From contig WIXG01000473.1 in assembly GCA_009869945.1 (NCBI GenBank), positions 1 to 52,097 on the forward strand: 52,097 nucleotides of DNA, written 5' to 3'. Origin of the DNA: Mesaphorura yosii (lineage: Eukaryota > Arthropoda > Collembola > Poduromorpha > Tullbergiidae). The notes below the pieces were generated by a model. It worked only from the letters and a program-made list of their open reading frames with translations. It searched no databases and had not been told where the DNA came from. This document shows, one piece after another, positions 9,771 through 21,500 of this stretch. Every line of letters begins with the position of its first letter. Position 1 is the first letter of the stretch. The translations under genes were made by a program, and so were the position numbers.

Positions 9771-11280
9771 ACTCATTAGATTTACTAAATTGTAGACACA
9801 CGCCAAAATAAACAATTAAAAACCCCACGTACGTTGCCGGGAATAGAATTCTTGCGATTCGATCCACTCGCTGAGCTCGGTATCGACTCATCGCTGTTAT
9901 GTTCAAAGTGTAAGAGGCTCCGTTCGTCGACTCTTCCAAATTAGGGGCACGGAATCCATTTCTAAATGACTGCAGGAGTCGATGAACTTTACTCACACCG
10001 ATTTGGGTTGTTTTTTCTGAATCCGGCCTCGCCGTTCTCGTCTGGGTGTAGTTACTCATATCAAATTCTTCTTCCCCGCCCACAATACTTGGGACTTTGC
10101 TTCCTTGACGGCTTCGACTTCTTTGGCTCAGACCTCCGCTGCCATCAGAATCCCGTTCCCGGCCTTCCCGACCACCGTTCCGCAAGGTGGTGTCCACAAT
10201 CGCGAATTCCAATAGCGCGCTGGCCACGAATGCCGTGCTGAATCCCAAAAAGATGTCCACCGCCCGAGTGTAGGACACGGCTGGTGTCGACCTCTGCCAC
10301 GACTGTGAGGCTCCAGCCATCGTAAGGAGAATTGTGACCCCGAGCGCCATCCGGGCGTCGGTCGCACCAACGTCGAACCAAAAAGACAGCCAAGAGATGA
10401 CGACGTACATCGAAGCAGGTATGAAGACGTTCATGAGGTAGTGAGTCAACTGGCGCTCCAAGTCGAAGAAAGTAATGACGCAGGTGAAGTTGCCCAAACG
10501 AGTTATCATCAAGCAGGGGCATCGCGGGTTAGCCGTTGCCTGATCCCCCTTGCCAAAGCTGTGCCTGATCAGCTTGAAATGAGCCAGCTGAATTTGACTG
10601 CCGCCCTCCGCGTACTTGCTCATCAAGCAATCGGTTTTGAGGTACTCGACCGGATGGGTCGGATGCCACATCATTTTCAGCTCGGACGAAGGCAGGGAGT
10701 ACGACACGAGACGAATGGGACACTGATGCTTGTCGAACGGGTACCAGGCGATCCTCATTGGACAGTTTAAGACGACGGATACTCGCGCCACGAAGTGGAC
10801 ACGCCCACCCGGGTACACGCGTACGAATTTGTTTGGTTTGATGAGGTCGTGCACTCGTCCGCGCTTCTCGGCGGTTATGAAGATGTCAGGGTACCAGATT
10901 TCGGCGATGTCACCGAGACTTATGTAGTATTCTTCGGGATCCATGTCCGCGTCACGCACGACAGGCTGGGTGACATTTAGAAGGTGTAAATGCTTCTCGT
11001 ACGCGAGTCTTGGATCGATCCAATCTTGACGCAGCGTAAGTTGGAGGCCGAGCTCTTGCTTCACGTCGTCTATGAAGTCAATGTTGCGAATTCCGATTCC
11101 GATGATCACTTCAGTCGGAGCTTTGCCCTTGTCCATTTGTGGCGGACGATGGTTCTTGTTGTAGGACGAGAATATCAACTGCAGAAAGTCGTCGGTCACG
11201 TCCAGGCTTGAATCAAAGGCTTGTGAGTTGGCTGCTTGAATTAAAACACACAAAAGACAGAATTTGGCCACTAAACTCAT
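9754..11280 (-). CDS. Cys-loop ligand-gated ion channel subunit, anion-channel-like
   Basis: Intronless, 508 residues. Signal peptide (1 to about 19, FCLLCVLIQAANS), then an extracellular ligand-binding domain with the canonical 13-residue Cys-loop C173-PMRIAWYPFDKHQ-C187 and two further cysteine groups near loop C (C218, C254/C256). Four membrane segments follow: M1 YLMNVFIPASMYVVISWLSF, M2 ARMALGVTILLTM, M3 AVDIFLGFSTAFVASALLEF and, after a long Ser/Arg-rich intracellular loop, M4 (ILFPATYVGFLIVYFGVCL). It groups with the arthropod GABA/glycine/glutamate/histamine/pH-gated chloride branch rather than nicotinic receptors. At the ion-selectivity turn the usual Pro-Ala-Arg is Asp-Ala-Arg (D308). 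Ligand cannot be assigned. The missing introns are odd for this family. It converges on, and overlaps, the orphan gene at 9051. Confidence 0.92.
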   Translation of the reverse strand: MSLVAKFCLLCVLIQAANSQAFDSSLDVTDDFLQLIFSSYNKNHRPPQMDKGKAPTEVIIGIGIRNIDFIDDVKQELGLQLTLRQDWIDPRLAYEKHLHLLNVTQPVVRDADMDPEEYYISLGDIAEIWYPDIFITAEKRGRVHDLIKPNKFVRVYPGGRVHFVARVSVVLNCPMRIAWYPFDKHQCPIRLVSYSLPSSELKMMWHPTHPVEYLKTDCLMSKYAEGGSQIQLAHFKLIRHSFGKGDQATANPRCPCLMITRLGNFTCVITFFDLERQLTHYLMNVFIPASMYVVISWLSFWFDVGATDARMALGVTILLTMAGASQSWQRSTPAVSYTRAVDIFLGFSTAFVASALLEFAIVDTTLRNGGREGRERDSDGSGGLSQRSRSRQGSKVPSIVGGEEEFDMSNYTQTRTARPDSEKTTQIGVSKVHRLLQSFRNGFRAPNLEESTNGASYTLNITAMSRYRAQRVDRIARILFPATYVGFLIVYFGVCLQFSKSNEFSQLY

Positions 11281-11689
11281 TTTGGTTTTGCCCCGGTCGG
11301 GGTCACGGACAAAATGATCACATTCTCAGTTCCTGTTAGAGTGTGAAATTGACTGAGCTATTTACGGAATAGAATAGTGTGCCTAATTAGTTGGTAGTAA
11401 ATTGGCTGGGAAAGATAGTACTCAAAAGACAATAACAAGGGCCACACCCGAGAAAATACCCGATTCGTGTGTTTGGTTTTCGGGTGACTGGCAGTGAAAA
11501 CGGCGTAAATGACCAATTGATGGATATTGGTGGATTACTTACTCGTGTATGCGTTTTTACGAGAAAGCAATTAAGTTGAGAGTCTAGTTGTAGTTTATTG
11601 TTAACGCACACGAGAAACATGAAACACAAAGAAATTGGCACGGCAGAGTATGGAACTTCATAATTGGCTTAATTAATTTATTTCTTCGG
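11281..11689. other. Intergenic, nothing recognised
   Basis: 5' flank of the channel gene and 3' flank of the membrane-protein gene; no supported coding frame. Confidence 0.4.
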
Positions 11690-12991
11690 CTACCCGCTAC
11701 GAAAAACCAGAAAAGTACACTTCCGGATGCCAGTTTCAGGCCACAGTAGGAAATTCAGACGTAGCTTAGCGAATACGTCACTTCGCAAATGCAAAAAAGA
11801 GATTAATGACATTTCCAAGCACGACACGCTCGTGATTTTCATCGCTAGTTTCATGAGGATCCTTGTCAGCAGGAGGGTCAAAACGACAGTCAGAGCCAAG
11901 CAGCAGGTTATCATGACTGGAATCTCCCGGTAGAAACTGAACACTGCGAAGAGGAAAAGAGTCAGAAAGACACCAAGGACTGCCAACGAACATCAGAAGC
12001 ACGATAAACAGTGAGGTTTGCATCATAAAATTATGGCAGAGTTGGTGGCCTTTGTAAGACACAATGAGCAGTACTTCTTGACCCTCGTCATCGCTCGCGA
12101 ACGCTCGTACGTCCAACGACTGAGCTCCATGTACCGACACACGCTGCTGCTGTAATCAGTTGCAAATTGGAAGATGAGAATCCACATCGTGAAATGGAGA
12201 GCGTCAGCGTTGCGGATATTGCAAGCGTTATCAGCGAATTTCTTGTGCTCAGATGCACCATCCCGTGCAGCTTGGCCTGGATCACAAAGTACAGGCCCAT
12301 GAAGAAGCAGGCTGACGTCACCAAGGCGCTCCAGATAATCAACCGAAAATAGAGTTCGCAGCCGTCCTTCTCGCGTGGGTCGATTTTATGGAGTGCCTCT
12401 GTCAAAATTCGAAATATTTCGCGCAGTCGATTGGCAAGCACTAAATTGGCATTAAATTAAATAACGTACGCAATTTCATGCTAAACAGCAAGAACGTGTT
12501 CTGAAGGCACGCGAGCTGTCTGGAGAAGGTCAGCACGATGATTTGGAGCGTGAGCCCCCAGAAGAAGGCGGAGAAGTAAATGTAGCAGAGAACGAGTTCC
12601 TCATTCCCGTGGTGCCATTCATGCCAGAGCCCCAGGGCGATCATTGAGAGCTGGATGAGCAACAGAAACACGTTCATGAAGTAATACTGGATTCTGTGGC
12701 TGGAGTCGCCCCAACGAATTACATCCGAGCCCGAGTGACGCGATGCTCCAATTCGGACGAAATCGTCCGAATTGCGAATTCTAATCAAGGTCAAGTGCTT
12801 AACGTTAATGCATAAATCCTCGAATGTGATGATGAAAAGTTAGGAAAGTTAGAAATGAGTATGAAAGCACTCAAGACTGATTTCATTTCAAGGCGAGACT
12901 GCAGCCAAAATGAACTAAATGACTTGGTCGGAAAACAATTCTTCCAGATTCCAAGCAATGCGAGTGCAATGCAAATCATTAAATCATACAT
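11690..12991 (-). CDS. Multi-pass membrane protein, gene model unresolved
   Basis: Several minus-strand coding-like segments are rich in membrane helices. From 12794 to about 12471: YYFMNVFLLLIQLSMIALGL, then ELVLCYIYFSAFFWG and LTLQIIVLTFSRQL. After a plausible short intron (donor gtacgt, acceptor ttag, about 12441-12470) comes a second exon with ANRLREIFRILTEAL and FRLIIWSALVTSACFFMGLY. A further helix-rich stretch, GVFLTLFLFAVFSFY and MITCCLALTVVLTLLL, lies in another frame at about 11986-11690, and a possible first exon starts at 12991 (MYDLMICIALALLGI). The last two joins do not close cleanly in phase. The layout and helix number resemble an insect-type chemoreceptor, but the TYhhhhhQF signature present in the two receptors at 31562 and 33957 is absent, so the family remains open. 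It may be a pseudogene. Confidence 0.35.
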
Positions 12992-13387
12992 TTGCAGCTG
13001 GAGCAGCAGTAGCAGTGTCCTTGTCTCCTGGCACTTGCGACTTTATTTTATTTTGCAGTACCCAGAAATCAGAAAACAAGTAACCAAACGTCCGTCATCC
13101 GTCTAAGAATGGAATCGAATTTCGGATGATTGACGAGACGGAGACGATTCGCATGCGTCCACGTGTCTCCTTGAAAAACACGAGCCGTCGTCGTCAGTTC
13201 CAGTTTCAGTAAACAAAACCATGTCAGCACGCGTACACATTAAACGTTTTAGCCTAAAATGTTTACAACAAAACCCTGCCTGAAGTCCTGTGTTTAGCAA
13301 GTGGAATTACGACTAAAAGTTAAATTAAAACAGAAACATGAAATAAACAAGCTTACAAAACATTACACAAACGATGATGATGGTCAA
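12992..13387. other. Between membrane-protein gene and HDAC3
   Basis: Contains the 3' UTR of HDAC3 (minus strand). The minus-strand reading has TTTATT-complement poly(A)-type sequences near 13040. No other feature recognised. Confidence 0.35.
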
Positions 13388-14710
13388 CTAGCTAGCATTT
13401 TCTATCGCCGGTTTCGTATCCTCCCCGTCTTGGTCCTCGTCACCCTCATAAAACTCGTTTGCTGCCTCAATTCTCTTATCCTCATCTGCCTGGGTTGTGC
13501 GTTCGTCGGGGTTCATTTCTTCGATGTTTTCCAGGCTCATCGCGTCTGGTGGCACGTCCTGCAGCCGCACGCTGGGCGCAAACTGTAACGTCTTCAAGTA
13601 TTCGCACGTGTGTTTGGTAATGAGATCGAGGTACTGCTTCGTGTTTCCGTTCTCCTGCCGCTGGCCCACTTCCGGATGCAATGTGAAGTCGGGGGCAAAG
13701 TACTCAAAGTATTCCGTGTAAGGCAGCTCGTCATTGACCTTCTCGTCGACGAGCAACGATGTCTCGTACGTCCAGCATCTGGCGACGTTCCGCAGCGTGT
13801 AGCCCCCACCACCGACGACGAGCAGAGGGACGTTGAGTTCTTTCACGAATTTTATGCACTCTCCGTGTCCTTTGATACTGAGATTAAAGCAGCCGAGCCT
13901 GTCGTGTGCGAGGGAGTCAGCGCCGCACTGCAGCACGATGGCCGTGGGTCGGTAGAACTGCATCACACTTTGAATGACGGGCTTAAACACTTGTGAGTAA
14001 CTCAGGTCGTCGATCCCCTCCTTCAGTGGGACGTTTAGCGAATAATATTTGCCACCTTCGGCCCCGATCTCGTACATGTCCCCCGTTCCGGGGAAGAAGT
14101 AGTTTCCGTACTTGTGAAAGGAGACGGTCATCACACGATCGGTGAGGTAAAAGGCTTCTTGCACTCCGTCTCCATGATGAATGTCAATGTCAATGTAAAG
14201 AACGCGTGGATGGTACTTGAGCATTTCCAGAATAGCTATCACAATGTCGTTCACATAACAAAACCCCGACGCTTCTGCCTTCTTCGCATGGTGCAGACCG
14301 CCAGACCAGTTCACGGCGATGTCACAGCACTCATTGTTCAGTTTCACTGCTCCCTCCAAGGAGGCTCCGGTGTACAGGGAGCAAAACTCGAAAATCCCGT
14401 CAAACACTGGGCAGTCATCTCCGACATTGAACGAACTCAGGCTCTTCGTAAACCCCTGAATATTCTGAGGTGTGACGTGCTGCAGGAATTCGATGTACTC
14501 TTCTGAATGAAATCGACACATGTCGTGTGCACTGGCTCGATAGGGTCTGTACAGTTGCATCTTCTTGTGGAGTCCGTAGTTCAGGACCAAACTGTGTGTA
14601 ACTGACAAACGGTGAGGCTTCATCGGATGACCGGCCCCATAATGGAAATTCCCGACGTCCGGGTCGTAGAAGTACGCCACGACTTTATTCTGTGGCGTGA
14701 TCGAGCCCAT
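13388..14710 (-). CDS. HDAC3: Histone deacetylase 3 (class I, zinc-dependent)
   Basis: Single exon, 440 residues, near the usual length of about 428. It removes acetyl groups from histone lysines as the catalytic subunit of NCoR/SMRT corepressor complexes in the nucleus. The N-terminus [19 protein letters not shown] and [16 protein letters not shown] are typical of HDAC3, not HDAC1/2. Catalytic site complete: His140/His141 in GGLHHAKK, zinc ligands Asp176 and His178 in [11 protein letters not shown] and Asp265 in QCGADS, and Tyr304 in GGGGYT. The acidic tail ends [14 protein letters not shown], as in HDAC3 orthologues (NEFYDGDhDnD). An N-terminal extension of six residues precedes the conserved start. 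The absence of introns stands out because TAF1 next door has twenty; either intron loss or a retrocopy. It is transcribed divergently from TAF1 with 888 bp between start codons. Confidence 0.97.
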   Translation of the reverse strand: MGSITPQNKVVAYFYDPDVGNFHYGAGHPMKPHRLSVTHSLVLNYGLHKKMQLYRPYRASAHDMCRFHSEEYIEFLQHVTPQNIQGFTKSLSSFNVGDDCPVFDGIFEFCSLYTGASLEGAVKLNNECCDIAVNWSGGLHHAKKAEASGFCYVNDIVIAILEMLKYHPRVLYIDIDIHHGDGVQEAFYLTDRVMTVSFHKYGNYFFPGTGDMYEIGAEGGKYYSLNVPLKEGIDDLSYSQVFKPVIQSVMQFYRPTAIVLQCGADSLAHDRLGCFNLSIKGHGECIKFVKELNVPLLVVGGGGYTLRNVARCWTYETSLLVDEKVNDELPYTEYFEYFAPDFTLHPEVGQRQENGNTKQYLDLITKHTCEYLKTLQFAPSVRLQDVPPDAMSLENIEEMNPDERTTQADEDKRIEAANEFYEGDEDQDGEDTKPAIENAS

Positions 14711-15598
14711 TTTTGCAACTGGAAAGCCTGCAAGAAGGAGAACCGTTAGAATAAGGGCCTCGGCATGTTAAATTAATGAAATTTTATTCACCCAGTAATC
14801 ACTGACCTCGCAAGAACGCTCAGATCTTCGGAGCCGATATTAGACAAGGCAGGAGCAAGGATTTGATGACAAGCAGAAATACGACGACGGTGTGGCTGAA
14901 GTTCACCAGCACCAGGGACGAATTTGAGGTAATTCCATGTAAATTCTGAATGGTGGCTGGTAGGTAACGATGTAGTTGACTTTCACTGGATCCTAGCACC
15001 AAGCACCGGATCCGCACAATTTAATTATGAATTTGTGAAATCAAAATTGTTGGAGGCCTCGCCTGCGCTGCGGCTGCTGGTGAAAAATGCCAACTTTAAC
15101 TACATTGCCAGCCTACTACAAGCTAACTACAAGCACTGCGACGCACGTACGCGTTCCTTGTTTTAAACCTTGGACTCTTCCAAGCCTCTCTGTAGCACCA
15201 ATACCAATGCATAGGCAGTGGACAAGACACGAGAATACAAATCAGTCCGAGTACGGCTTCGTCCGTGTACGGATGGAGCATCTACTCCGCACTCACTCTG
15301 CGACTCGACCAAGAAGCGAATTAAATAAAGTACATAAATAACGTCTTAGTTGGACGTAATTAAGTTCACCTGTACCGATACAGGTTGAATTTTGTTAAAG
15401 AGATGTTATCGAGTCAATTAACTTAAAACTAACACCCACAAGCCGGAAATAAAAGTCAAACTTGTTCTACTTCGGCCACTGATAGAGAATTCACGAATTT
15501 AATGCCTCATTAGTTAATGCCATTCACTGTTCATCTGAATAAATACTATTCGGCGTCAGTCATTATTGCTAAAAGTGAATTATAACTCTACGAACGCA
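14711..15598. promoter_or_regulatory. Shared HDAC3-TAF1 divergent intergenic region
   Basis: 888 bp between the start codons of two head-to-head housekeeping genes must contain both promoters and 5' UTRs. A GC-rich island occurs near 15055-15090. Just upstream of the HDAC3 ATG, pyrimidine-rich AG sequences (minus strand, 14715-14735) allow a 5' UTR intron. No TATA box is convincing, as expected for housekeeping genes. Confidence 0.5.
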
Positions 15599-18500
15599 AT
15601 GGAGAAGGATTTGTTCGGTGAAGACAGTGACAGCAGTGTAGAAGATGCGATGGATGTCGATAACCATGATAGTAGCGGTGCTGCAGGAAGTGCAAGTGCA
15701 ACAGAGGCTTGCCAGTCAGCCGAATCGGATGATAAAGGGTCGAGTCAGGATACACAAGCTCGAAGCAGTGCGAAGGACGAGCGTGATGGGTTTGGAATGT
15801 CCAGCTCACCAGCAGCTTCGGACGATGATAGTGATGATGACGATTCAGATGGTGATGGCGACAGCGGGACCAAGCGGAAGCCTGCAGACGGCGCTGGATT
15901 GATGACTGGCTTCTTATTTGGAAATGTCGACACGAAAACTGGCAAACTGGAGAATAATTACCTGTTTGACGATACGACCGACATTGAGAAACACTTAAGA
16001 GGATTACAGAAGCTTGGAGGCGTATCCTCAGGTATTCTTGAAGATGAATCAACTGACGCTGACCGAACTAAGCAGAAGAAAGATAAACAGGTATACATTT
16101 TACGCCTTACGCAAATCAAAGCCGATGTGGCCGTACTGAATTTGCGACCTAAATTTTAGAAACAGAGCACGGGATTGTTTGGAAGTGATTCAGACTCATA
16201 TTCGGATTCTGACGACGAAGCAGAAAGGAAGGAAGCTCCCAAACCTGCCCTACCCCAACCGAAGCCGGGTAAAAGTGTGGCCCGAAAAGATAGCTTGGAC
16301 GACTACGACGATGATAAAAAGTCTCCTTCGGCAGAAGATTTTTCTGATATTCAAGAGCTTGCAACTGACGACGACTATCTGGCCCAGCAAACAAAATTGT
16401 CACTTACGATGGACCAGACAGATTATGATGGTGATTCTGAGCTGGACGATCAACGCAAAATGCCCCCACCGACCTCATTACCACCAAAACCTCCTTCAAG
16501 TTTGAAGTTGAAGATGCCCAGTCCTCAGACCCCAAACAGTAGCAGCAGTAGTGGTGTGAGTTCTGCAACGAGTACGCCTGCGAGTGCAAGTTCGTCAACT
16601 CCAACCATTCCAGGTGAAAAGAAATTGGACACTCCACTGGCGGCAATGCTGCCTTCAAAGTATGCGGGCGTGGAGGTGACCACGTTGTTCCCAGATTTCC
16701 GAGCCGATAAGGTGCTGCGATTTGCAAGACTTTTTGGCCCAGGCAGATCAGCAAGCTTACCCCAGATTTGGAAAAATGTAAAGAAACGAAGGAGAAAACG
16801 AACGCAGCATGAGAGTGAATCCGATCCAGTGGGCAAAGAGCGCAGGGGCAGTGCGGACAGACTTTCCGTTGATCTCAATGATGATGCGTTTTTCGAAGAC
16901 GTGAAATTTGTGGTGGAGGATGACGAGGTAGTTATCCTTTATCTTCTGTCCTCAGTTTTTCTGTGAATTAAGATTTTTATTCATTCATTATTCATTGGAT
17001 TGTAATTACAGGACTTATATCTGAAATGCTCGGAAGACGACGAGCAAGAGCAAGACGATGCCAATAAGGATAAAGCAGAGGGCAAAACGAGCTCGATTCC
17101 GCCAGCAATCTGGAGACACGGCCCTGGCAGCCTTTGGTTTGACATGCTCGGAGTTCCGGAAAATGCAACGTCATTCGATTATGGGTTCAAAGAAGAGCAA
17201 GTGAGTGGAATCCTAACCGTAATTAAAAAGTTGCAATCGAACTTGGGCACAGTTTCTAACATTAAAGTATTTTAGCCTCCGGAACCTGAAGACAAAGAAA
17301 ATGATTACGACGAGAGCGAGAAGCCTCCACCTCCCGAAGAAAAACATTTCGAAGATGAGGGATTTCATTTAGTAACTCAAGGGGACTGGGAATCGAATGT
17401 CATTTGGGACAGTCAAGACGCCAAAGTAAAGAAGTACAAAAGTAAAAATGCAGGGTGGGTTCCTAGCGGAGTTAATCGGACAGTTCATACGAAGGGCGAA
17501 GGATCTTCAAATACAAAGAGCCCCTTGATATTTCCGACTCCACCAACTCCGCCGACGAAAAAGTCGTGAGTAGTCAATGCTTTGTTAATATTATTTTCAT
17601 GTGTAAAGTTAAATGTGTGCTTAATAATTAATTCCATGTTCAATGGAATGGAACAATTTTAGAAAAGCACATCAAGCAGATGACCAGGGACAAGTTGATG
17701 ATACTTGGTATTCGATCTTCGACGTTGAATCCGACGAGTTGGTCAGACACAGATGGGAAGACGATGTCATTTGGGATGTGGAATGCGTTACTAAAATCCC
17801 TGAACCAAAGATCTTAGCTCTGGACCCGAATGACAAGAATATTATTCTGTGCATGCCTGATGACATCGATCCGAGCATGGCGCAAGGGAAATCTGTGCCA
17901 GTCAAAGTTAAAATTCCGCATCCACACGTGAAGAAGTCTAAGATTCTCTTGGGCAAAGCTGGAGTGATCAACGTGATCGAAGAGGATAGCCCACCACCGT
18001 CGCCAAAGAAGGACGATATTGATCCGTACAACATTTCAAACGACGAATTTTATGCTCCTCGTCATACAGAGCAGTCTCTCCTTAAAATCAGCGCATCGGG
18101 TAACATCATTCAGCATTCAACTCCTGTTGTGGAGTTACGAGCACCCTTCATACCCACTCACATGGGACCAATGAAACTGCGAAATTTCCATCGACCGCCA
18201 TTGAAAAAATATTCCAGTGGGCCGTTGGCATCTCCTGGGCCTCATCCCGTTTACGCACTGACGAAGCACATTGCAAAGAAAGCGAAGGTATAAAATTAAA
18301 TTGCAAATTGTATGAAGGTTTTTTCTTGGATTTTAAGTGCTGTAAATTTTTATAGCAACGAGAAAATGAGCGACAGGCAGCTGGTGGTGGTGACATATTT
18401 GTTATGAGGACTCCTGAAGATATTTCTGGCAAGGACGGGACTCTTATTCTGATGGAGTACTGCGAAGAACACCCACCTCTCATGAGTCAAGTATGACTAA

Positions 18501-21500
18501 GATGTTATAATGACCTTGTTTCATTTTGCGATGGGCCGCTGTAATTAGCCATTTGTTTTTGAAGGTTGGAATGTGCTCCAAGATCAAAAACTACTTTAAG
18601 AGACACGCTGAGAAGAACGTAGCACCGCCGGAGCTGAAGTTGGGTGAAACGACCTTCGCCCACACTTCTCCTTTCCTCGGAGCAATGCATCCTGGCGAAA
18701 TGATTCAGACGATTGAGAATAATTTGTATCGCGCCCCGATTTATGAACACCCTCGTTCCCAAGTTGATTTTCTCCTTGTTCGAGCCAGGTAATTCGTTGT
18801 TCCTGTTAATGATATAATGATAGTATTTTTTACAAATATTTGGAAGTTTAGTAAGTTGGATTTCTCTGTTTCAGAAATAATTTTTCCATTCGAGAGTATG
18901 ATCACATATTTACTGTTGGACAAGAATGTCCTTTGTATGAAGTTCCAGGGCCAAACTCTAAGCGAGCGAACAATTTTGTTCGTGACTTTCTTCAAGTAAG
19001 TGGCGCGTATCCATCTGGTTTAGTTTCAATCTGATTACTGTATTTCTAATCTGTATTTCTGAACGCAGGTATTTATCTATCGACTGTTTTGGAAGAGTCG
19101 AGATAATCCACGACGAATTCGAATGGACGACATAAAGCGTGCTTTCCCAATGCATTCTGAGAGCAGCATTCGCAAAAGACTTAAACAATGTGCTGATTTC
19201 AAACGAACAGGCGCAGATTCAAATTGGTGGGTAATAAAGCCCGAGTTTCGACTCCCAACAGAGGAAGAAATACGAGCAATGGTTTCACCAGAACAATGCT
19301 GCGCTTTCTTCAGTCTCATCGCTGCTGAGCAACGTCTTAAGGTTTGCTACTACCCCTGTTAAAAATCTAATCACGTACTGACGCTATTCAATTGAATTAA
19401 TTTTACGCTCCAGGACGCTGGTTACGGCGAGAAATTTTTATTCGCACCACAAGATGATGACGACGAAGAAAGTCAGGGGAAAATTGACGATGAAGTCAAG
19501 ACCGCTCCGTGGAATACGACGAGAGCCTATATTCAAGCAATGAAAGGCAAATGTATTCTACAACTTGTGGGACCAGCGGACCCGACAGGTTTGTTAAATA
19601 CTTTTTGTATTTATGCCCTTGTTCGAACTTCATCTGTTAACACATTTCATTAATTTAGGCGTGGGTGAAGGATTCTCGTACATTCGAGTTCCCAATAAGC
19701 CGCAGACTACAAAAGAAGAGCAGGAGTCTCAGCCGAAGAGAATTGTAATGGGAACTGATGCAGATTTGAGAAAGCTTTCACTCAGTAACGCAAGAAATCT
19801 GCTGCGCAAATTCATGGTCCCTGAAGAAGAGGTGAGAATCAAGTATATTGTGTTCAAAGCATTGAGACATTAAATGCAAGTGATGTCGCTTTGTGCAGAT
19901 TCAAAAACTGTCTCGATGGGAAGTTATTGACGTTGTGAGAACTTTATCAACGGAAAAGGCAAAACAAGGCGAAAAGGGAATTATCAAATTCTCAAGAGGA
20001 AATCGATTTTCAGTTGCGGAGCATCAAGAAAGGTACAACACAATGCGCAAAACGCGAAATGATTTCTTGGTTAGGCGGACTTGTAACGAAATGACTTCAT
20101 TTTGTCTAGATACAAAGAAGAGTGTCAGCGAATCTTTGAGCTTCAAAACCGCATTCTCATGGCAAGCGATCCAATCACTTCTGATGAAGGTGAAAGCAAT
20201 GAGGAGGAGGAAGTTGACGATGCTATTGAGGAAATGGGCAAGAATATCGAAAATATGCTGTCGAATAGAAAGACAACATCACAGGTTTGACAAAACGCTT
20301 GAAGTCTTCATTTCTTCACTTCCATAGTAGAGCTTAATTAACTCGAAGCCCACTTTCACACTCTTTTTAGTTGGTTCATGAGAAAGAGGAGCAAGAAAGG
20401 TTAGAACTTCAAAAGATGATAATGGGAGATGGTAAAGATGACGAGAAAGGTGGAAAGCAAGGGAAGAAGTCTAAGAAGAAAGAAAAGGAGGACGCTGCCA
20501 ACGAAGAAGATAACAAGAAGTTAAACAAGTTAACAGCAACACCGGGCCGGGTCCTACGAATCACAAGGCGATTCAAACAGGCTGACGGCCACGAGTACAC
20601 AAGAACCGAGACCGTTCGAAAAGCTTCTGTGATAGATATTTACGTCAGAATGCGTCACATGAAGGACGAGGCTTTTATTCGAAGCTTCACCTTGCTGGAT
20701 GATCAAGCCAAGGAAGAAATGAAGAAGGAGAAACGCCGAATTCAGGAACAACTTCGTCGTATCAAACGAAATCAAGAAAAGGAACACGTTGTGAGGCCAC
20801 CACCTCCTCCCAAGAAGAAGAAAATTAAGATGAAGCCTGAACTCAAGATGAAGTGTGGTGCCTGTGGCCAAGTTGGCCACATGAGAACGAACAAGGCGTG
20901 TCCATACTATGAAGGTGGTTCCACATCTCCTGTCCCATCGATGAATGTCGCCATGACTGAGGAGCAGGAGGAAGAAATTGAAAAAGAGCTTGTGGCTGAT
21001 GACGGCGAGGAGCTGGTAAAACTTGACGGCACAAAAGTTCATTTGTCCACCAAACTATTTAAGGTAACTTGCATTTGTTGAGCCGACAAGAGAGAAATTG
21101 AGGAAATGCTGTAATGCTAATGCATATTGTATGCTCTTCGCTTCCAGCACGCTGAAGAAGTGAAGAGAAGAAGTTTAGTGCTAAAGGTACCTCGCGAAGC
21201 CATGTCTCGAAGAAGAAACAAGAGGCGTGACGAAGAAAACGATTACTTGATGGGGAAAGGAAAAACAACAAACAGACGAAGGATTGATCCCCGTGTCATG
21301 ATTTCGAATGTGTTTGAAAGTATTTTGAATGATATCAGAAGGGAGCCGGATAGCAATCATTTTATGGCACCGGTCAGCACAAAGGTGAGTCTTTTACTCA
21401 AGGTGGAAGAAATTAACTTTAACGTATGACTTGCTTATAAGCTTGCATAACTTTTATTGTAAAGACTCCGAAGTACTACGAAATCATAAAGAATCCGATG

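Noticed and set aside
15588..16052. Long minus-strand open frame (His/Arg-rich) across TAF1 exon 1
   Set aside because: It is the mirror of acidic Ser/Asp codons in TAF1; no domain and no splice context.
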